Positions 1 through 7,658 of a stretch of DNA of 36,282 nt are shown here, piece after piece; position 1 is the first letter of the stretch, and every line of letters starts with the position of its first letter. The DNA comes from a bacterium (GTDB lineage: Bacteria > Gemmatimonadota > Gemmatimonadetes > Gemmatimonadales > Gemmatimonadaceae), in contig JAKAJN010000018.1 of NCBI GenBank assembly GCA_021813725.1, positions 1-36,282 of the forward strand, given 5' to 3'. The position numbers were made by a program, and so were the translations under genes. A model generated the notes under the pieces. It was given only the letters and a program-made list of their open reading frames with translations. It ran no database searches and had not been told where the DNA came from.

Positions 1-562
1 GCGCTGGCCATTCGCGGAAATGGCGCGTCGTGGGCTCCACGTCGCGCACCATCAGTTCGCGCAGGCGGTCGAGCCCCTCGCCCTTGGCCGCCGAAATGCC
101 AATCACCGGCACGCCGAGCCGGCGCTCGAGCGCCACCGTGTCGATGCGCAGGCCCACCTCGCGCGCCGCATCCATCATGTTGAGCGTCAGCAGCAGCGGG
201 CGTCCAAGCTCGATGACCTGCAGGGCCAGGTAGAGGTGCCGGTCGAGGTTCGTGGCATCCACGACGAACACAATCAGGTCTGGCGGAGGTGTGTCCTCCT
301 GCAGCCCGAGCAGGACATCGCGCACCACCATCTCGTCGGGCGACGCCGGTTGAAGACTGTAGCTGCCGGGAAGGTCTATGAGTTCCGCGCGTTCGCCGCC
401 GGGGAGGTCGCAGTAGCCGACCTTCTTCTCCACCGTCACGCCGGGGTAGTTCGCCACCTTCTGACGCAGTCCGGTGAGCGCGTTGAACAGCGTCGACTTC
501 CCGGCGTTCGGATTGCCGAGGATCGCGATGCGCCGTGGGCGCTGCTCAGACGGGCGCGACAT
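1..562 (-). CDS. feoB: Ferrous iron transporter FeoB, N-terminal G domain (3' part outside window)
   Basis: FeoB is the inner-membrane Fe2+ permease with a cytosolic G-protein domain. Only the first 187 codons are present and the gene runs off the left edge. All GTPase motifs are visible: G1 GNPNAGKST near residue 16, G2 around YPGVTVEKK, G3 LIDLPGSYSL, G4 as NMMD and G5 as ISAAKGEG. The membrane part is not in the window. The ATG at 562 starts 17 bases before the end of feoA, so translation is probably coupled to feoA and the upstream regulator gene. Expression is expected from the regulated promoter at 1395-1423. Confidence 0.95.
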   Translation of the reverse strand, partial: MSRPSEQRPRRIAILGNPNAGKSTLFNALTGLRQKVANYPGVTVEKKVGYCDLPGGERAELIDLPGSYSLQPASPDEMVVRDVLLGLQEDTPPPDLIVFVVDATNLDRHLYLALQVIELGRPLLLTLNMMDAAREVGLRIDTVALERRLGVPVIGISAAKGEGLDRLRELMVRDVEPTTRHFREWPA

Positions 563-806
563 CGATCCAGCGGGCCTCCGAGCGCCGCAGCGACAGGTGC
601 ACGCCGCGCGCCGAAATTTCCATTGGGTCACCGAGCGGCGCACGCCGAATCATCTCCACCTCGGTACCCGGGATGAGCCCGAGTTCCATCAGTCGGCGGG
701 CGATGGGCGGCGGGCAATCCACGCTGGCGATCACGGCGCGTTCGCCGGCGGCGAGGAGATCGAGCGACCGCGTCGCTTCGGGCGGGTGGTGCTGACGCGG
801 GTTCAT
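546..806 (-). CDS. feoA: FeoA, SH3-like accessory protein of ferrous iron transport
   Basis: This 86-residue protein has the FeoA core pattern: a hydrophobic strand (ERAVIASVDCPPPIARRL), the MELGLIPGTEVEMIRRAP turn typical of the family, and a final GDPMEISARGVHLSLRRSEA segment. FeoA is a small cytosolic beta-barrel that supports FeoB-dependent Fe2+ uptake. Its length is normal. Its start overlaps the end of the DtxR-like regulator by 4 bases and its end overlaps feoB by 17 bases, so the three genes form one coupled operon. Confidence 0.93.
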   Translation of the reverse strand: MNPRQHHPPEATRSLDLLAAGERAVIASVDCPPPIARRLMELGLIPGTEVEMIRRAPLGDPMEISARGVHLSLRRSEARWIDVAPV

Positions 807-1354
807 GCGCGCTGCGGCGCCCGGCCGATGGCAGTGGTGAGTTCGTCACGCAGGCAGGTGGCGCCGCACAGATCGCACTCGCCGGGCTCGTGTTCCTTGC
901 AGGACGGCGGACTGTTGCGATACGCCTCGCGAAACCGGGCCGCGGCCGGATGGCGCGACCGCATGAACGTCGTGAGGCGGAGCAGTTCGACCGACACCTC
1001 CGGACTCACGAGGTGCTCGATCATGCAGGCATCCTCGGTGGCCACGTCCTCGTCCACGCCAAGGATCTCCGTGAGGAACATGGAAAGGACGCGGCGGCTC
1101 GACGCGGTGCGCGACGCAAATCCGGAGCCCTCCTCCGTCAGTTCCACGCAACCGTACCGCTCGTGCCGCACGAGGCCGCGCTTCTCCAGCGAGCGCAGCA
1201 TGGACGTGACGCCGCTCTTGGACACCCCCAGGTGCTCGGCGATGTCGCCGACCCGCGCGTGACCCTTTTCGGCTTTCAGTGCCGCCACGGTCTGGAGATA
1301 GTGCGCCATGGAGTGCGAGACTTCCTTTTCGCTGTATCGCTTCCAAATTTCCAT
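803..1354 (-). CDS. DtxR/MntR-family metal-dependent transcriptional regulator with a cysteine-rich tail
   Basis: A 183-residue regulator. Residues about 10-75 form the winged helix (HTH in DIAEHLGVSKSGVTSMLRSL), followed by the metal-binding and dimerisation domain. The segment EDACMIEH matches the Cys-x2-Glu-His core of the DtxR primary metal site, which suggests Fe2+ rather than Mn2+ sensing. The ancillary-site histidines of DtxR appear replaced: Arg in the SRRVL segment and Thr before EDAC. The C-terminus carries Cys152, Cys160, Cys163 and Cys167, which are not part of the usual family core. No SH3 domain is present. It is the first gene of the feo operon and has a GGGGAT ribosome binding site. 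It probably represses the operon, including itself, through the palindrome at 1385-1404. Confidence 0.9.
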   Translation of the reverse strand: MEIWKRYSEKEVSHSMAHYLQTVAALKAEKGHARVGDIAEHLGVSKSGVTSMLRSLEKRGLVRHERYGCVELTEEGSGFASRTASSRRVLSMFLTEILGVDEDVATEDACMIEHLVSPEVSVELLRLTTFMRSRHPAAARFREAYRNSPPSCKEHEPGECDLCGATCLRDELTTAIGRAPQRA

Positions 1355-1384
1355 GTGATCCCCAGTGGTGCGGTGGACTCAAGA

Positions 1385-1404
1385 CTGTTAAGGAACCTTA
1401 ACAG
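1385..1404. promoter_or_regulatory. Palindromic operator, probably for the DtxR-like regulator
   Basis: Two perfect 9-base arms, CTGTTAAGG and CCTTAACAG, are separated by AA. The TTAAGG/CCTTAA core resembles DtxR/IdeR-type boxes. It lies 31 bases upstream of the regulator ATG and covers the predicted -10 box, the classic position for repression by a metal-loaded regulator. Binding by this particular protein is inferred from position. Confidence 0.7.
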
Positions 1405-1423
1405 CGCGCCGCTGCAGAATCAA
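1395..1423 (-). promoter_or_regulatory. Sigma70-type promoter of the feo operon
   Basis: On the minus strand, TTGATT (1418-1423) is followed after 17 bases by TAAGGT (1395-1400), which keeps the key T, A and final T of a -10 box. The -10 box sits inside the operator palindrome. The expected transcript starts near 1388 and leaves a short leader before the ATG at 1354. Confidence 0.55.
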
Positions 1424-1530
1424 TCGCCGCGCATGCCATGCCCGTGCCGCGTGCCACGTGCCACGAGCGTACGTACCGCCTCACGCCGCGGTTGCTTGTT
1501 GAACGGATGCGGGCGCGTGATCTTCATCGC

Positions 1531-1929
1531 ATGAAGATTTTCGTGGTCGACGACGATCCCTTCGCCCTGCGGCTCATCCAGCGGCAACTCGAATCGCTGT
1601 CGCAGCGCGACGTGCAGACGTTCGACGGCGCACGCGAGCCGCTCGCTCTCCTTTCCGCCGACCCACACGCGGCAGACGTCATTCTGCTCGATCTGGCGAT
1701 GCCGGACATCGATGGCCTGGAGTTCGTGCAACGGCTGGCACGCCTGCAGTTCAAGGGCACGCTGGTGTTCATCAGCGGCCTCGACGATCGCATCCTCCAG
1801 ATGGCGCCCGTGCTCGCGTCCGGACTGCATCTGCGCGTGGCCGGTGCGCTCAAGAAGCCCAGCTCCCCGGAAGAGCTGCGCGCGGTGCTGGACACCGTCG
1901 CATCGACTCCGGCAGCGGACGGCGTGTAG
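1531..1929 (+). CDS. Stand-alone response-regulator receiver domain protein
   Basis: The 132 residues are almost entirely one CheY-like receiver domain. The acidic pocket is Asp7-Asp8-Asp9, the phosphoacceptor is Asp54 in VILLDLAMPDIDG, the switch Ser is in LVFISG, and the conserved Lys is in GALKKPSS. No output domain follows. The start at 1531 is chosen because the domain begins there (MKIFVVDDD); in-frame ATGs at 1438 and 1507 would only add unrelated residues. No clear ribosome binding site is seen. No kinase lies directly next to it, so its partner is unknown. It is divergent from the feo operon. Confidence 0.85.
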   Translation: MKIFVVDDDPFALRLIQRQLESLSQRDVQTFDGAREPLALLSADPHAADVILLDLAMPDIDGLEFVQRLARLQFKGTLVFISGLDDRILQMAPVLASGLHLRVAGALKKPSSPEELRAVLDTVASTPAADGV

Positions 1930-1978
1930 CGCGCGTCCGGTCTGCTTACCCCATTCTCCGCACGCGTCCTGAGGCGTC

Positions 1979-2791
1979 ATGCAGAACCGCGCCGTCCTGT
2001 GGGTGTTGGCCGCATTCATCACGCTCGTCTCGGCCGTGTATCAACGAATGACCGGGCCCACCTATCCCGCCCGGGGCGTGGTGACCCTGGGCGGGCAGGA
2101 ACTTCGACTCCGTCTGGCACGCACGCACGGTGGCCCCGGAGACCAGCCGGTGGTGATCAAGGCGGCGGACACGCTGGTCGCCGGCGAAGTGGCATGGCGG
2201 CGGTTCCCCACGCAGGAGGCCTGGCAACGCCTGCCGCTGGTGCGTGAAGACAGCGTCCTGCGCGCCAGCTTGCCGCATCAACCCGTCGCGGGAAAGCTCG
2301 AATATCAGGTGCACCTCACGCGCGGTGCGGAGGGGGCGGTGTTTCCGGAGCGCCCCGCCATCACGCGTTTCCGGAACGCCGTTCCGGTGAGCGTCCTGAT
2401 TCCGCACGTGTCGGCGATGTTCTTCTTCATGCTCTTCGCGACAGCGGCCGCATTGGGAGCGCTGGTGCGGGCCCCGCAGGCCCGACGCGACGCGTTCATC
2501 GGCATGGGATTGCTGGGCGTCGGGGGTTTCTGCCTCGGCCCGCTGATGCAGTACATCGCGTTTGGCGAGTGGTGGACGGGCATTCCGTTCGGATGGGACC
2601 TGACCGACAACAAGACGCTGTTCGCCGCGGTCGCGTGGGCGGTGGTCTTCTGGCGCATGCGCGGGCGACGCGAGGTCCGCGCCGAGATCATCATCGCGGC
2701 CGCCGTGACACTGATCATATTCGCCATCCCCCACAGCACGTGGGGCTCCGAAGTGGACTGGCAGCAGCTCCCGCCCACAACGGGTCGCTGA
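1979..2791 (+). CDS. Conserved integral membrane protein of unknown function
   Basis: A 270-residue protein with one N-terminal membrane segment (about residues 5-22), a soluble stretch of about 120 residues that should lie outside the membrane, and about four membrane segments in the C-terminal half. Distinct motifs are LPHQPVAGKLEYQV near residue 100, PFGWDLTDNKTLFA near residue 205 and AIPHSTWGSEVDW near the end. I recall similar motifs in uncharacterised membrane proteins of Bacteroidota but cannot name a family. The polar WDLTDNK and IPHS motifs inside hydrophobic surroundings suggest a metal or cofactor site, which is inference. A GAGG ribosome binding site precedes the ATG. Confidence 0.8.
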   Translation: MQNRAVLWVLAAFITLVSAVYQRMTGPTYPARGVVTLGGQELRLRLARTHGGPGDQPVVIKAADTLVAGEVAWRRFPTQEAWQRLPLVREDSVLRASLPHQPVAGKLEYQVHLTRGAEGAVFPERPAITRFRNAVPVSVLIPHVSAMFFFMLFATAAALGALVRAPQARRDAFIGMGLLGVGGFCLGPLMQYIAFGEWWTGIPFGWDLTDNKTLFAAVAWAVVFWRMRGRREVRAEIIIAAAVTLIIFAIPHSTWGSEVDWQQLPPTTGR

Positions 2792-2998
2792 GCGAGGCGC
2801 CTGTCGCACGCCTGACGGTGACGGCGCTCACAGCGGTTGGCGGAACCTGCCCGAGATTGGGAACCGGGCCTTTGGGCGTGTGTAGGACGCGTGGCCTGAC
2901 CCGCCGTCGGAATCGTCTTGCGCGCCGCCGCGTGAGCGGCACACAACGTTTGCGCCCGCGGCAGGCCGCGGTCCCTTCTCTCCGCCAGGATTTCCCTT

Positions 2999-4603
2999 TT
3001 GAGCGACGTGCGATCTCCCGTTTCCACCTTCGCGCGTCACGCGCGGCGCCACGTCGCGGCGATGACGTCGCATCCGCGCGCGCGCGCCGCCCTTCGCGCG
3101 GCGGCGGTCGGCGGCGCCTATGCAGCGGCGGGGTGGCTGTCGCTCGCCGCGGCCACCGAGCATCGCGCGGTCTCCTCGCTGTGGCCGCCGGCGGGCATCG
3201 CACTCTTCGCCTTTGCCCGCTACGGAACGGGGCCGTGGCCCGGAGTGGCCGCCGCGGCGTTGCTGCTGAACCTCTCCAACGGACTGACTTTGGCGGGCTC
3301 CGTCGTTATCGCGGCGGGCGACGTGCTGGAGGCGCTCGCCGGCGCGTGGCTGTTGCGCCGCGCGTGGGGGGCTCGCCAGTCACCTGAAACGCTGAGCGAC
3401 GTGGTCGCGTTCGGCGGACTGGCCGGCGGACTCAGCACGCTCATCGGGGCCACCATCGGCGTCGCGACGCTCGTGCTCACCGACGCCACGACGATGCAGA
3501 CGGCGGTCAGTCTCTTTCTCGTCTGGTGGACCGGCGACGCGGTTGGCGTGGTGGTGGTCGCACCGCTGCTCTTCGCCTGGGCGGATCGGCTCTCCGGTCG
3601 GGACGATGCGCGACGCTTTCCGCCCGACGCGGTGCTCCTGCTGCTCGCGCTCGGCGTGGGCTGCGACGTGATCTTTGCCCGCTGGGGCGTGCTGGCCTTC
3701 GCCGTCTTTCCGTTGGCCGGGTGGATCGCCCTGCGCCACGGCTTCCGCGGCGCGTCGCTCGCCACGGCGGTGATTGCCTTCGTGGCCGGTGGCCGGACGC
3801 TCGCCGGCTTCGGGCCGTTCACGATATTCAGTCCCACGACGAACCTCTTCGCCCTGCAACTGTTCCTCGTGCTGCTCGGCCTGATGAACTTGCTTTTCGC
3901 CGCGCTGCAGGCCGAGGCGTTCGCCAGCCGCGAGCGGTTGGCACGGCTGTCCCACCTCCTGCTCACCGCGCACGAGGATGAACGGCGGCGCGTGGCGCGC
4001 GAGGTGCACGATGAACTCGGCCAGGCGCTGACCGCGGCGAAGATCGGTCTGGCGGCCGCCCTGCATCGCACGCAACTCCGCGGTTCACTCGACTCCGAGC
4101 GCCACGTGCGTGGCGCCGCGGCGACGCTTGACGGCGCCATCGAGGCGGTGCAGCGCATCGTGCTTCAGCTGCGCCCGGGAGTGCTCGACAATCTCGGCCC
4201 AATTGCCGCCATCGAATACGCGGCGCAGCAGTTCACGGCGCAGACCCAGGTGCCGGTCACGCTGGCGCTGCTGCCCGAGCCGCTGGCGCTCGACGCGGAG
4301 CGCTCCACCGTGCTGTATCGCGTGACGCAGGAAGCGCTCACCAACATCATGCGCCATGCGGCCGCGAGCCTCGTGCTTGTGCATCTCCGACACGAGCATG
4401 GCGAGCTGGTGCTTCGCGTGGTGGACAATGGGCGCGGGATTGACGAGGAACAGGCGCGCAACCCGCGCTCGATGGGGATCCTCGGAATGCGCGAGCGCGC
4501 CGCGGCGTGCGGCGGCCGGCTCGAAGTTCGCCGACACACCCCTCACGGCACGGCCGTCACACTGACGCTGCCGATGCCCGACGATTTGCGGAGGAGCGCA
4601 TGA
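2999..4603 (+). CDS. MASE1-type membrane sensor histidine kinase (NarL-class, HisKA_3)
   Basis: The 534-residue protein begins with about eight hydrophobic segments (residues 35-305) with MASE1 features, including SSLWPPAGIALFA and VWWTGDAVGVVVVAPLL. A HisKA_3 dimerisation domain follows, with the phosphoacceptor His337 in AREVHDELGQALTAAK. The ATPase domain has the N box TQEALTNIMRHA, the G1 box VDNGRGI and the G2 region SMGILGMRERA. The annotated start is TTG at 2999 with AGGA upstream; the in-frame ATG at 3062 (residue 22) is a serious alternative and loses no domain. Its stop overlaps the next gene by ATGA, so it pairs with that regulator. The MASE1 signal is not known. The 207 bases upstream hold nothing recognisable. 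Confidence 0.92.
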   Translation: MSDVRSPVSTFARHARRHVAAMTSHPRARAALRAAAVGGAYAAAGWLSLAAATEHRAVSSLWPPAGIALFAFARYGTGPWPGVAAAALLLNLSNGLTLAGSVVIAAGDVLEALAGAWLLRRAWGARQSPETLSDVVAFGGLAGGLSTLIGATIGVATLVLTDATTMQTAVSLFLVWWTGDAVGVVVVAPLLFAWADRLSGRDDARRFPPDAVLLLLALGVGCDVIFARWGVLAFAVFPLAGWIALRHGFRGASLATAVIAFVAGGRTLAGFGPFTIFSPTTNLFALQLFLVLLGLMNLLFAALQAEAFASRERLARLSHLLLTAHEDERRRVAREVHDELGQALTAAKIGLAAALHRTQLRGSLDSERHVRGAAATLDGAIEAVQRIVLQLRPGVLDNLGPIAAIEYAAQQFTAQTQVPVTLALLPEPLALDAERSTVLYRVTQEALTNIMRHAAASLVLVHLRHEHGELVLRVVDNGRGIDEEQARNPRSMGILGMRERAAACGGRLEVRRHTPHGTAVTLTLPMPDDLRRSA

Positions 4604-5244
4604 TACGACTGATGATTGCCGACGACCACGCCGTGGTGCGCGCGGGGTTTCGCGAACTGCTGAGCCAGCGCGCCGGAATGCAGGTGGTCGGCGAGGCCGA
4701 GGACGGCGAGAGCGTCATCGCCCTCGTCGCCTCGACGCCGGCGGACGTGCTGCTCCTCGACGTGTCGATGCCAGGCCCGCCGTTTCTTGACGTCCTGCGC
4801 CGGGTGCGCGCGGCGGCCCCCGACCTGCGCATCCTCGTGCTGACCATGCACGCCGAGGACCAGTTTGCGGCGCGCGCGCTGCGCGCCGGCGCCTCCGGCT
4901 ACATGACCAAGGATCGCACACCGGACGAACTGCTCGCGGCGGTCACACGGCTGGCGGGCGGCGGACGCTACATCAGCAACGCCCTTGCCGAGCGGCTCGC
5001 ACTGGCGCTCGGCCCCGATCTCACCGCGCCGCCGCACCACCAGCTCTCCGATCGTGAGCTCGAGGTACTGGTTCTGCTGGGGTCCGGACTCACCGTCACG
5101 CAGGCTGCCGGCGCGCTGGGGCGCAGCGTGAAGACCGTCAGCACGTTTCGCACGCGCCTGCTCGCCAAGATGGGCTTCGAGAGCAACGCCGACATCGTGC
5201 AGTACGTGGTGCGGCACAATCTCCTGACCCCCGGCAGCAAGTAG
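4600..5244 (+). CDS. NarL/LuxR-family response regulator
   Basis: A 214-residue protein. The receiver domain spans residues 1-120, with Asp8-Asp9, phosphoacceptor Asp54 in LLLDVSMPGP and the conserved Lys in SGYMTKDRTP. The C-terminal LuxR-type DNA-binding helices are in LSDRELEVLVLLGSGLTVTQ and VKTVSTFRTRLLAKMGF. The start at 4600 has a GGAGGAG ribosome binding site and overlaps the kinase stop by 4 bases. The gene is the output partner of the MASE1 kinase. Possible targets include the exported proteins just downstream, which is inference from position only. Confidence 0.95.
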   Translation: MIRLMIADDHAVVRAGFRELLSQRAGMQVVGEAEDGESVIALVASTPADVLLLDVSMPGPPFLDVLRRVRAAAPDLRILVLTMHAEDQFAARALRAGASGYMTKDRTPDELLAAVTRLAGGGRYISNALAERLALALGPDLTAPPHHQLSDRELEVLVLLGSGLTVTQAAGALGRSVKTVSTFRTRLLAKMGFESNADIVQYVVRHNLLTPGSK

Positions 5245-5263
5245 GACGCTGTCCGACGCGCAT

Positions 5264-5365
5264 CTCGGAGTGCGGCCGATGGAGTGGCCGCCCGGATATG
5301 CGCACCTTGCCTCGTGCACTGCGACGCGGCGCGACGATGCGCCGCCCCAACCAACGCACTCCGAG
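5264..5365 (+). promoter_or_regulatory. Structured leader with a long-range stem covering the ribosome binding site
   Basis: CTCGGAGTGCG at 5264-5274 is the exact reverse complement of CGCACTCCGAG at 5355-5365. The right arm contains the CGAGG that serves as ribosome binding site for the ATG at 5371. Inside the loop, GCGGCGC (5326-5332) pairs with GCGCCGC (5339-5345). A further hairpin, GCGGCC (5272-5277) with GGCCGC (5286-5291), competes for three bases of the outer stem. The two folds are partly exclusive, as expected for a translational switch or a terminator with an anti-terminator. Function is not proven. Confidence 0.4.
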
Positions 5366-5370
5366 GTACG

Positions 5371-5937
5371 ATGCACACCACTCGCTTCGTCACACTCACG
5401 CTCGCGGCCGGTCTGCTCGCTACCGTGCCGCTGGGCACGGCCGGCGCGCAACGGGCAGTCGCGCGTCCGGCACCTGCTCCCGGCGCCACCTCGCTTCGGC
5501 TCGGGCTGGTCGGCGGGCTTTCGCTCCCGGCCGGCGATCTTGGCCACGCGGCCGACGCGGGTGCCGCACTCGGCGTGCGTGCGGAGGGGCCGTTGCGTCC
5601 CGCCCGCTGGTCCGTGCGCGGCGATCTCGCCTTTGACCGGTTCGGCGGTCGCGGTGGCGTCGACGCATACAGTTACGCGTCGCTCGCCGGCAGCCTCGTG
5701 CACCGCGAGGGCGTCGGCCGCTTCTACGAGTACGGCGGACTCGGCGTCTATCACGCCCGCACGTCCTTCGTGGATGCGCTGACGCGCAGCGACACCAACC
5801 TCGGCGTCCAGTTCGGCATCGGCGCGACCTTCACGTCGCGGGCCCCCCGCTGGTTCGCCGAGGCCGGCTTCACGAGCGCCTTCACGTCGGGGCGCAGCAG
5901 CATCTGGTTCCCCGTGCGCGTCGGGTTCTGGCTGTGA
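5371..5937 (+). CDS. Small exported beta-barrel (outer-membrane-like) protein
   Basis: The 188 residues begin with a signal peptide (MHTTRFVTLTLAAGLLATVPL, probable cleavage after GAQ near residue 27). The rest is alternating amphipathic strands with many Gly and aromatic residues: LRLGLVGGLSLPAGD, RWSVRGDLAFDRFGG, YEYGGLGVYHAR, WFAEAGFTSAF. It ends in strand VRVGFWL. This is the pattern of a small eight-stranded outer-membrane barrel, though no named family is recognised. The start at 5371 is chosen because the signal peptide begins there and CGAGG lies just upstream; the longer in-frame start at 5284 would lie within the structured leader. Confidence 0.75.
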   Translation: MHTTRFVTLTLAAGLLATVPLGTAGAQRAVARPAPAPGATSLRLGLVGGLSLPAGDLGHAADAGAALGVRAEGPLRPARWSVRGDLAFDRFGGRGGVDAYSYASLAGSLVHREGVGRFYEYGGLGVYHARTSFVDALTRSDTNLGVQFGIGATFTSRAPRWFAEAGFTSAFTSGRSSIWFPVRVGFWL

Positions 5938-6020
5938 TGTCCCGCATCCCGCGCACCAACGTCCGACCGGGGCGCACGGCGCACCCGGTGTCCCCCAGTC
6001 CTGTTCTGCGGAGGTTCTCG

Positions 6021-6734
6021 ATGCACACGCGACATCTGCAGGCCCTCACCATCGCCGCCGTGCTTGTCCTGGCGGCGTGCGCCGGCGACGCGATCACCGG
6101 CGCCAAGCTGCGCCCCGGCCAGGGCATGTTGGCCGTGCGTCTCACCGACGCGCCGCTCCCGCTCGATTCGGTGAAGGAAGTGAACATCTTCGTCGAACGC
6201 ATCGACGCCCGGCGCATGCAGACGGACAGCGATCACGTCAATGACGACATGGATCACGACGATCCCGAGTCCGAGCATGGCGCCGACTCGCTGTACCGGC
6301 ACGACGATGACGATCACGAGGGCGAAGCCGCCGACTCGAGCGAGTGGGTGACGATCGCCACGCCGAATCAGGTGTACAACCTGCTGACCCTGCGCAACGG
6401 CGTCTCCGCCATGCTCGGGGCGTCGCCCGTGGACACCGGCCACTTCAAGTCGATCCGGCTGGTCATTGACCCCGCGCAGTCCAACATTGTGCTCAAGGAC
6501 GGCACGGTACTCACCACGACCTCGACGCCGGGCATCGAGTTCGAGAGCAAGGGCCGACACGGTCTGCTGGTCGAGCTCGAGGATTCGGTGGAAGTGGACG
6601 AAGGGAGCACGACGACGCTGACAATTGATCTCAAGCTGGACCAGAGCCTGACGCTGCGGAGCGCCAGCATCCACGACGGGTTCATCTTCCGCGGCACCGT
6701 CGCCGGCTGGACGAAGCGCCGCCATCACGACTAG
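6021..6734 (+). CDS. DUF4382-like lipoprotein with a His/Asp-rich insertion
   Basis: A 237-residue lipoprotein. The signal peptide ends in LAAC, so Cys20 is the probable lipidated residue. The core GMLAVRLTDAPLPLDSVKEVNIFVERIDA, and later SEWVTI, NLLTLRNGV and DTGHFKSIRLVID, match the DUF4382 beta-sandwich pattern known from many Gram-negative lipoproteins. Between two core strands, at about residues 70-105, is a polar insertion with runs such as DDMDHDDPESEHG and HDDDDHEG that could bind divalent metal. The start at 6021 has a GGAGG ribosome binding site. It follows the barrel gene and lies 9 bases before the next lipoprotein gene, so these are probably co-transcribed. Confidence 0.82.
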   Translation: MHTRHLQALTIAAVLVLAACAGDAITGAKLRPGQGMLAVRLTDAPLPLDSVKEVNIFVERIDARRMQTDSDHVNDDMDHDDPESEHGADSLYRHDDDDHEGEAADSSEWVTIATPNQVYNLLTLRNGVSAMLGASPVDTGHFKSIRLVIDPAQSNIVLKDGTVLTTTSTPGIEFESKGRHGLLVELEDSVEVDEGSTTTLTIDLKLDQSLTLRSASIHDGFIFRGTVAGWTKRRHHD

Positions 6735-6743
6735 GAGCTAGCC

Positions 6744-7643
6744 ATGCGATCCATCCTTGCAGCCGCAGGTCTCGCCATCGCCGTGGCGGCGTGTGGCAAC
6801 TCACGCCCCGACACGATGAAGTCGCTCGCCGAGGAGCAGTCGATTTCGGCGCAGAAGGACTCGATCCTTTCGGAGGTTTCGCGCAACGCGTCGTTCATCA
6901 ATGATCTCGGGCAGCAGCTGAGCACGGTGCGCAACCTGAAGAGCAGCCGTCCCGCCAAGACGGGGGACCTCGAGAACAACCTCACGCCAACGCAGCGTCG
7001 CGAGCTGATCCTGGCGCAGGTGCGGGAGGTGACGACGCGTCTGAACGAGAGCGAGCAGCGGCTCGAGGCGAGCCGGAGGCGCGTGACCGAGCTGACGGGT
7101 TCGGACGCCAGCAAGTCGCGGCGCCTCGCCGCCTTCGATTCCGTGGTGACTTCGTTCAAGAACATCATCGAGACGCAGCGCAACCAGCTCGCGGACTACT
7201 CGACGCAAATCCAGGCGCTCACCGAGGAGAATCAGCAGCTGAGGTCGGACAACGTGCGGCTGGTGAGCGCCACGACGTCGCTCACCTCCGAACGCGACAG
7301 CGTGATTGCGGAACAGAATACGGTGTACTACATCGCCGGCACGGCGGACCAGCTCGCCGAGAAACACGTGGTGGAGAAGGTCGGCGGGTTCCTGGGCATC
7401 GGCCGCACGATCGTGCCGGCGCGAAACCTCGACGCCTCGATGTTCACGCCCATCGACATGCGGACGGTGCTCGACATCACGCTGCCGGAGCGGGAGCGCA
7501 AGTATCGCGTGATCACGCGGCAGAATGTCTCCGCGCTGGCCACGCTGCCGGACAGCAAGGGGCGGTTCAGCGAGATGCTGAGCATTCGTGAACCCCAGTC
7601 GTTCTGGGCGGGGTCGAAGTTCCTGATCCTCGTGGCCCAGTAG
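6744..7643 (+). CDS. Coiled-coil lipoprotein of unknown function
   Basis: A 299-residue protein with a lipoprotein signal (LAIAVAACG, Cys17 lipidated). Residues about 25-195 are a long coiled coil, with heptad-like segments such as VREVTTRLNESEQRLEASRR and TQIQALTEENQQLRSDNVRL. A compact C-terminal domain of about 95 residues follows (EKHVVEKVGGFLGIGRTIVP, VLDITLPERERKYRVITRQN, SFWAGSKFLILVAQ). The layout suggests a periplasmic spacer protein anchored in a membrane. No named family is recognised. A good AGGAG ribosome binding site precedes the ATG. Confidence 0.78.
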   Translation: MRSILAAAGLAIAVAACGNSRPDTMKSLAEEQSISAQKDSILSEVSRNASFINDLGQQLSTVRNLKSSRPAKTGDLENNLTPTQRRELILAQVREVTTRLNESEQRLEASRRRVTELTGSDASKSRRLAAFDSVVTSFKNIIETQRNQLADYSTQIQALTEENQQLRSDNVRLVSATTSLTSERDSVIAEQNTVYYIAGTADQLAEKHVVEKVGGFLGIGRTIVPARNLDASMFTPIDMRTVLDITLPERERKYRVITRQNVSALATLPDSKGRFSEMLSIREPQSFWAGSKFLILVAQ

Positions 7644-7658
7644 CGTTGCGCCGGGCGC

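Noticed and set aside
3220-4158. 312-codon minus-strand open frame
   Set aside because: It is antisense to the MASE1 kinase and is a Ser/Arg/Ala-rich shadow with no domain.
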